Of a stretch of DNA of 64,000 bases, positions 49,801-58,873 are shown piece by piece. Source of the stretch: Cladorhizidae sp. MBARI D1340-BT2 (Eukaryota; Porifera; Demospongiae; Poecilosclerida; Cladorhizidae). The translations under genes and the position numbers were made by a program. The stretch lies in contig JAQNBH010000011.1 in NCBI GenBank assembly GCA_028752905.1, positions 1,143,379-1,207,378 of the forward strand, read 5' to 3'. Each line of letters starts with the position of its first letter. The stretch's first letter is position 1. The notes under the pieces were generated by a model that was not told the origin of the DNA, did not search any database, and saw only the letters and a program-made list of their open reading frames with translations.

Positions 49801-52800
49801 CCTCAATGGAGCTGACTCTTGTGCTTGCCTCAATGGAGCTGACTCTTGTGCTCACCTCAATGGAGCTGACTCTTGTGCTTACCTCAATGGAGCTGACTCT
49901 TGTGCTTGCCTCAATGGAGCTGACTCTTGTGCTTGCCTCAATGGAGCTGACTCTTGTGCTTGCCTCAATGGAGCTGACTCTTGTGCTTACCTCAATGGAG
50001 CTGACTCTTGTCAGGGTTTCATTCAGGGGTGGGGATGGCAGGGGGGGGTGGCCCTTGGAACCTTTTATCCCCCCTTGGAAATTGTATTATTAAAATTCAT
50101 TAGAAACTTCGTCGCATCTTTAACCATCATGCCTCCCCTTAAAATCCAGATTCCTCCAGTTGCCTCCCCACAATTTTCTAAATGAAACCCTGCTTGTGCT
50201 CACCTCAATGGAGGTGACTCTTGTGCTTACCTCAATGGAGCTGACTCTTGTGCTTCAATAGAGCTGACTCTTGTACTTCAATGGAGCTGACTCTTGTACT
50301 TCAATGGAGCTGACTCTTGTACTAAACGGCAGCTTTGCATTCCAATGATGTGAGGAGTTTGAAAAAAGAGTTGTAATACAAATCAATGGTCCAGTGGCTA
50401 GTAAATATAGCCTCTAGGAATGGATGAGCACCACAGCAGTGTTGACAAGGTTGCAGGGCCAGTGTGTGTGTGGCCGTCTAGCTGAAGAGGTAGGTGGGTC
50501 CAACGATGGAGAGCAACTTCCCTGCCTCTGCAAGCTGCTGGGAGGAGAGAGACAACCAACCAACCGGTGGGGGGAAGGCTAATGAACATATTAAACCTCC
50601 TGATAGTGATGAGCTGGCCAAGATGGCTATGGCCTACCACTGGACTGACTGTCACATCAATTAGGCCCTTTAGCTAGTGTGCCTGATGGTTGTGATGAAT
50701 ATAAATATTGAATTAAGGAGAATTAATGGGAGTGCCCACATTAGCATGTTCATTAGTCGGGTGCTGATGTTATTATTGATGATAGTTGCTGCGCATTCCT
50801 CTGCCTACTGCCTGTGCTAGCTGATGGTACCAACACTCTCTACTGCCCTGTGCTAGCTGATGTTACCAACACTCTCTGCTGCCCTGTGCTAGCTGATGTT
50901 ACCAACACTCTCTGCTGCCCTGTGCTAGCTGATGTTACCAACACTCTCTACTGCCCTCTGCTAGCTGATGTTACCAACACTCTCTACTGCCCTGTGCTAG
51001 CTGATGTTACCAACACTCTCTACTGCCCTGTGCTAGCTGATGTTACCAACACTCTCTACTGCCCTGTGCTAGCTGATGTTACCAACACTCTCTACTGCCC
51101 TGTGCTAGCTGATGTTACCAACACTCTCTGCTGCCCTGTGCTAGCTGATGTTACCAACACTCTCTGCTGCCCTGTGCTAGCTGATGTTACCAACACTCTC
51201 TACTGCCCTGCGCTGACTGATGTTACCAACACTCTCTACTGCCCTGTGCTAGCTGATGTTACCAACACTCTCTGCTGCCCAGTGCTTGCTGGCTGATGTT
51301 ACCAACACTCTCTACTGCCCTGTGCTAGCTGATGTTACCAACACTCTCTACTGCCCTGTGCTAGCTGATGGTACCAACACTCTCTACTGCCCTGTGCTAG
51401 CTGATGTTACCAACACTCTACTGCCCTGTGCTGGCTGATGTTACCAACACTCTCTACTGCCCTGTGCTAGCTGATGTTACCAACACTCTCTACTGCCCAG
51501 TGCTAGCTGATGTTACCAACACTCTCTGCTGCCCTGTGCTGGCTGATGTTACCAACACTCTCTGCTGCCCAGTGCTGGCTGATGTTACCAACACTCTCTA
51601 CTGCCCTGTGCTGACTGATGTTACCAACACTCTCTACTGCCCTGTGCTAGCTGATGTTACCAACACTCTCTACTGCCCTGTGCTAGCTGATGTTACCAAC
51701 ACTCTCTACTGCCCTGTACTGGCTGATGTTACCAACACTCTCTGCTGCCCAGTGCTGGCTGATGTTACCAACACTCTCTGCTGCCCTGCCCCTCTTTTTA
51801 GTTTTTAAATTTATCACAACCTTTAGGACCCCAGCAATGGCAACTCGGCACATCTTAAGCCTGGTATTATTGTTGGGTTCTCACTTTAGTATAATAAGCT
51901 AGTGGCTAGATTTTCAACTTGCATCTTTGATGAAATAGTTGAAGTCTTCTTCTGGGCCGCATTTATTGTCAAAGTTTTGTACTACTAATTATAACAGCAT
52001 AATGTTTGAGTGGTGTTTTAAGAGAATATATGATGATATATATATGAATAGCATTACTTAACACCTTTTGGAGAAGGTAGGAATGACTTCACTTCCCCTG
52101 TTCACCTGTGTGCTCATGAATATATGCAGTAGCAATAAGTCGTGAGCGAGCTAAGTTTAGTACCTGCCAAATCCAGTGAGTCCTGAAACAGCTAAAATAT
52201 GTACCCCCCCCCAATAATATTGTCGGTGGTGCAAATTCAATGTTGTTTGTGAGTAGAGCCATCCCTCTGGAGTTGAGTGGGGAACTTGGTGTTGCTGTGC
52301 CTGGCGTACATATGTATGCACCCACCTTAAATAATGCGGGCTTGTGTAACCCGGAAATGGTTGTCATTGTAAAGAGAACGATATCGATCGAGAAAACGGC
52401 AACAGGTTCAAAGCTTGAGGAAAGAAAACAGGCTGCACAGAGAAGTGAGAACTGGCTGCACAGAGAAGTGAGAACTGGCTGCACAGAGAAGTGAGAACTG
52501 GCTGCACAGAGAAGTGAGAACTGGCTGCACAGAGAAGTGAGAACTGGCTGCACAGAGAAGTGAGAACTGGCTGCACAGAGAAGTGAGAACTGGCTGCACA
52601 GAGAAGTGAGAACTGGCTGCACAGAGAAGTGAGAACTGGCTGCACAGAGAAGTGAGAACTGGCTGCACAGAGAAGTGAGAACTGGCTGCACAGAGAAGTG
52701 AGAACTGGCTGCACAGAGAAGTGAGAACTGGCCGCACAGAGAAGTGAGAACTGGCCGCACAGAGAAGTGAGAACTGGCCGCACAGAGAAGTGAGAACTGG

Positions 52801-55800
52801 CCGCACAGAGAAGTGAGAACTGGCCGCACAGAGAAGTGAGAACTGGCCGCACAGAGAAGTGAGAACTGGCCGCACAGAGAAGTGAGAACTGGCCGCACAG
52901 AGAAGTGAGAACTGGCCGCACAGAGAAGTGAGAACTGGCCGCACAGAGAAGTGAGAACTGGCCGCACAGAGAAGTGAGAACTGGCCGCACAGAGAAGTGA
53001 GAACTGGCCGCACAGAGAAGTGAGAACTGGCCGCACAGAGAAGTGAGAACTGGCCGCACAGAGAAGTGAGAACTGGCCGCACAGAGAAGTGAGAACTGGC
53101 CGCACAGAGAAGTGAGAACTGGCCGCACAGAGAAGTGAGAACTGGCCGCACAGAGAAGTGAGAACTGGCCGCACAGAGAAGTGAGAACTGGCCGCACAGA
53201 GATGTGAGAACTGGCCGCACAGAGAAGTGAGAACTGGCCGCACAGAGAAGTGAGAACTGGCTGCACAGAGAAGTGAGAACTGGCTGCACAGAGAAGTGAG
53301 AACTGGCTGCACAGAGAAGTGAGAACTGGCTGCACAGAGAAGTGAGAACTGGCTGCACAGAGAAGTGAGAAGTGGCTGCACAGAGAACAGGCTGCATGGT
53401 AATAGCTGAAGGGAAGGATGCTGGAGACATAGCTACCAGTTCATCAGCGTGCTCTAGCTGTGGAGGTGCGTTACCGCAAATTTGCTCAACTGGGAAAGAT
53501 CATCTCGGTGAATCTGGAGAATATCTGAGCAGGTTCTCGCCTCGACCTTGCACAAGTTTAGAATCCGTAAGCGTTGTATGAATCTTTGCTCCTTCCCTTA
53601 CAAGATGATTGCAAAGTAATATCAGTGTACTGTGTGCTACGTAGGACAATGGCTAGGACAGTACAATAAATGATAGGATTTCTAAGTTTTGTCCAATAGG
53701 AAATCGGGTTAATTTTTTTAAATTCCTTTTCTCCATTGCACGTGCTCACTGCCGTGCATGTATTATACATGACTAATTAGTGGTGTAGGGGCTCTATTTA
53801 GAGAGCTAATTGGGCATGGATCACTTTGTGTTGTTGAGGGTCTAGCCCTTCATGATAATGGAGTAGATTGGGCTGAAGGTGAGCTACAGGATGGTGCTTG
53901 TGATACTCCTAATCTAAAGATTCATAGTTCTGGAAGTGGCCAACCGATTCTTAACTTCTAGCCAGTCAGGCCAGTACCCAGCCTGTCACTCACAATAACT
54001 CCAGTGGCCAGCCTGTCACCCACAGTGACTCCAGTGGCCAGCCTGTCACTCACAATAACTCCAGTGGCCAGCCTGTCACCCACAGTGACTCCAGTGGCCA
54101 GCCTGTCACCCACAGTGACTCCAGTGGCCAGCCAGTTTCAATATAGCCCACAACTTTCAGAATGGTTACAACCTCACAATAGATAGTGGAACACTTCTAT
54201 GGCTCTTGCACATGTGCATGCATACATACAGGTATGCGTGTACACACATGGCTTGTGACTGGACCGGACATCTATTAGTGCACCTCATGTGATGATACAT
54301 GCAGGTATGCGTGTACACACATGGCTTGTGACTGGGCCGGACATCTATTAGTGCACCTCATGTGATGATACATGCAGGTGTGCGTGCATGCATGGCTTGT
54401 GACTGGGCGGGACATCTATTAGTGCACCTCATGTGATGATACATGCAGGTATGCGTGTACACACATGGCTTGTGACTGGGCCGGACATCTATTAGTGCAC
54501 CTCATGTGATGATACATGCAGGTGTGCATGCATGCATGGCTTGTGACTGGGCCGGACATCTATTAGTGCACCTCATGTGATGATACATGCAGGTGTGCGT
54601 GCATGCATGGCTTGTGACTGGGCGGGACATCTATTAGTGCACCTCATGTGATGATACATGCAGGTATGCGTGCATGCATGGCTTGTGACTGGGCGGGACA
54701 TCTATTAGTGCACCTCATGTGATGATACATGCAGGTGTGCATGCATGCATGGCTTGTGACTGGGCCGGACATCTATTAGTGCACCTCATGTGATGATACA
54801 TGCAGGTGTGCATGCATGCATGGCTTGTGACTGGGCCGGACATCTATTAGTGCACCTCATGTGATGATACATGCAGGTATGCGTGCATGCATGGCTTGTG
54901 ACTGGGCGGGACATCTATTAGTGCACCTCATGTGATGATACATGCAGGTGTGCATGCATGCATGGCTTGTGACTGGGCCGGACATCTATTAGTGCACCTC
55001 ATGTGATGATACATGCAGGTGTGCATGCATGCATGGCTTGTGACTGGGCCGGACATCTATTAGTGCACCTCATGTGATGATACATGCAGGTATGCGTGCA
55101 TGCACGGCTTGTGACTGGGCGGGACATCTATTAGTGCACCTCATGTGATGCAACTCTTCTGTGATGCAGCACATGGTGATGGTTGATGGTTGTCTTCTGA
55201 GAAAGTTCAAGATCACGGACTAAGAATAGCTATCGTATGTAGTCCCCTACACGCATTAGAGGTTGTCTGGAAAGTGCAGTGGTTCTCAACTTGTCTCTGC
55301 AGAAAGATTCTTGCAGTCCAATTGTTTCAAGGATATGTACTTATCAAAATTCTGGTCATTCCACACTGTTCAATATTTCACTCTTTTGTATGGTATGTGC
55401 CTGAGCTACATCCACCAGGTAGGGCTACACAAAGTTAGTGGAGACATGGCGGCCACTGTCTCTACAGACTCCAGAAATCTCAGAGGGACAGGCTAGGCCT
55501 GCAGCAAGCAAGCCTCTGAAGCCCTGGCACCTGTGCTGCAGCAAGCAAGCCTCTGAGGCCCTAGCACCTGTGCTGCAGCAAGCGTCTGAGGCCCTGGCAC
55601 CTGTGCTGCAGCAAGCCTCTGAGGCCCTGGCACCTGTGCTGCAGCAAGCCTCTGAGGCCCTGGCACCTGTGCTGCAGCAAGCCCTGGCACCTGTGCTGCA
55701 GCAAGCCTCTAAGGCCCTGGCACCTGTGCTGCAGCAAGCAAGCCTCTGAGGTCCTGGCTGCAGCAAGCCTCTGAGGCCCTAGCACTTGTGCTGCAGCAAG

Positions 55801-58800
55801 CCTCTGAGGCCCTGGCACCTGTGCTGCAGCAAGCAAGCCTCTGAGGCCCTAGGACCTGTGCTGCAACAAGCAAGCCTCTGAGGCCCTAGCACCTGTGCTG
55901 CAGCAAGCCTCTGAGGCCCTGGCACCTGTGCTGCAGCAAGCAAGCCTCTGAGGCCCTGGCACCTGTGCTGCAGCAAGCCTCTGAGGCCCTAGCACCTGTG
56001 CTGCAGCAAGCAAGCCTCTGAGGCCCCTGGCACCTGTGCTGCAGCAAGCCTCTGAGGCCCTGGCACTTGTGCTGCAGCAAGCCTCTGAGGCCCTAGCACC
56101 TGTGCTCAAGCAAGCCTCTGAGGCCCTGGCACCTGTGCTGCAGCAAGCCTCTGAGGCCCTAGGACCTGTGCTCAAGCAAGCATGTATGCTGATAGTGGGT
56201 GATGGTACTGATCGGTATTGAGGCTATATATGGTATGTCAAGCCTATTTTGCCAAATATCTGGTGTCAATTAAATCCTGTTTGTTTGTTTTGTTTGTTTT
56301 GTGTGTGTGTGTGGGGGGGGGGGAGTAATGGGAGGGGAGGTTTTTTTGAGTGAGAGCCTCGCACTAGTTTTCTGCCAATATCATATGAGTAGTCAGTATT
56401 CCTGGAGACTCACTTGGTCCTAGTTCCAGTGGCCAAGCTTTCCCCGCACATCCCATAGCCTATGTGTAGCCGTGAGGGTGTTCAAAGACTAACTGCCTGC
56501 TCTGAAGTGGGAGCAGCCTATCTGGCCGTAGCATTGCCAGCAACATTCATGCAGGGGCTCAGACATCACTGGTAGGCTGCATACCTCACTCCATGCGGGC
56601 ATCATTCATGCAGGGGCTCAGACATCACTGGTAGGCTGCATACCTCACTCCATGCGGGCATCATTCATGCAGGGGCTCAGACATCACTGGTAGGCTGCAT
56701 ACCTCACTCCATGCGGGCATCATTCATGCAGGGGCTCAGACATCACTGGTAGGCTGCATACCTCACTCCATGCGGGCATCATTCATGCAGGGGCTCAGAC
56801 ATCACTGGTAGGCTGCATACCTCACTCCATGCGGGCATCATTCATGCAGGGGCTCAGACATCACTGGTAGGCTGCATACCTCACTCCATGCGGGCATCAT
56901 TCATGCAGGGGCTCAGACATCACTGGTAGGCTGCATACCTCACTCCACGCGGGCATCATTCATGCAGGGGCTCAGACATCACTGGTAGGCTGCATACCTC
57001 ACTCCACGCGGGCATCATTCATGCAGGGGCTCAGACATCACTGGTAGGCTGCCGTATACGGCATACCTCACTCCATGCGGTCAGGATACTACAGGCAAGC
57101 TTGCAATGCGGTCAGGATACTACCTGTAGGCAAGCTTGCAATGCGGTCAGGATACTACAGGCAAGCTTGCAATGCGGTCAGGATACTACAGGCAAGCTTG
57201 CAATGCGGTCAGGATACTACAGGAAAGCTTGCAATGCGGTCAGGATACTACAGGCAAGCTTGCAATGTGGTCAGGATACTTGCAATGCGGTCAGGATACT
57301 ACAGGCAAGCTTGCAATGCGGTCAGGATACTACAGGCAAGCTTGCAATGCGGTCAGGATACTACAGGAAAGCTTGCAATGCGGTCAGGATACTACAGGCA
57401 AGCTTGCAATGCGGTCAGGATACTACAGGAAAGCTTGCAATGCGGTCAGGATACTACAGGAAAATGCGTTGCACAAAACAATGTTATGGCAACAATAATG
57501 AGCTTGGACCTCACTGATTGACTGGACCATCAGTGCCCACATCCAGCCTCAGCTGGGGGTACGCATTCAATAGTTTGTGGACGAGGAGCTAGCTAACAGG
57601 GGGCCCTATAGGGTTGCTGTTTGTTTGTTTGGGGGGGGGGATTTATTTTTAATTGTTTTTTTAATAATTCATTATTTTGCTGTAATCATTTGTAATCATT
57701 AAAATAGTAAAGTAAATTCAAATAATATATATGAAAACAAGACAAGGACTAGATTGGTTATCTAATATTATCAGTCCTGACGGGGCCCCCCCCCTGACCC
57801 CACCACAGATACTGCCTCTGTACAGCTACAGAGAGATGCTAAAGAATGTATGCTCTCACCTTCACCTCTCCAGTACATTGCCTCACTCTGTGGCCCAGCT
57901 CCTTAAAAAGACCAGTGACCTCTTCCCAATGACCCCAAATAGCCACAGGTATGAAGGAATAAGCAGGCCTTAAGGTGGTGTACTTGGCTGACTTCCTCTC
58001 CTCAGCAAGGTCAGCCACTGCTCCAGCAGTATTGGTCACAGCGTCAGTAGGACTGTGCAGAGGTGTCCGGGCAAGTCGTGTCCCATACTAGTGGCTTGCC
58101 ATTCTTGCATGGGATCATCATTGCCCCAGCCAGTCGCCTGCCATATGTGCGGTTCAGATGCGTGCTGTGGTCAGAGCTCTGTTTTTTTGGTTTGTGTTTA
58201 CAGAGTTGCCCGGGAAAGGATATAATATCCGGCTAATATCCGGCGGCAGATGAGCACAAAATAATGAGGGACATGGTCCCCACCCCCAAGTGTTGCCACA
58301 CCCACAAGGGTTGCCCCACCCCCCAATGTTATTCTCCCAAACCCCTTTATGTCTGGCTACTTACTTCGGGGTTTTTTCCCTTATTTTTCCCTTTCCCCCC
58401 CCTAATCTTCAGAAGCAGCTGCAGACGCTGCTGCCTGTACTTTGATACAGTATACCATTTCAGTGACCGCGTTATTTTTATCTAATAGAGAAGCAGCCTC
58501 GCTGGCAAACTGTTTGCATGAGGTGAGGCGTGACGTAGCTAGCGTTTATTGGTAATATGGTGGCCGTGTTGCGTTACTCGTGAGCTATAGTTGCTAATGT
58601 TAATTTTAAAAAGCGCACGCGCAAGTCTATTCCTAAACAACATGGTCATACACGATGGTGTCCTCCAGTCCAACTCTGACTAGATGTTGGCAAGATCATT
58701 GATACATACGTCTGCATAGCTCTACGGTGAAGGTTCTCAGTGCATCCACTTATATAATGTAAGACCATCTGTATGTGCGTGCATTCAGCATGGCCGGTCC

Positions 58801-58842
58801 TAAATTGAAGTGGGTTGACTGGGAAGATTATTTGAGCCACCC

Positions 58843-58873
<31 letters not shown>

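Noticed and set aside
49011..50185. Leu/Glu-rich or Cys-rich repeat proteins of about 360 codons
   Set aside because: 27-bp minisatellite artefacts that run into the MITE.
52089..53430. Minus-strand repeat proteins of 320-430 codons
   Set aside because: The 23-bp unit has no stop in any phase of that strand, so all frames stay open.
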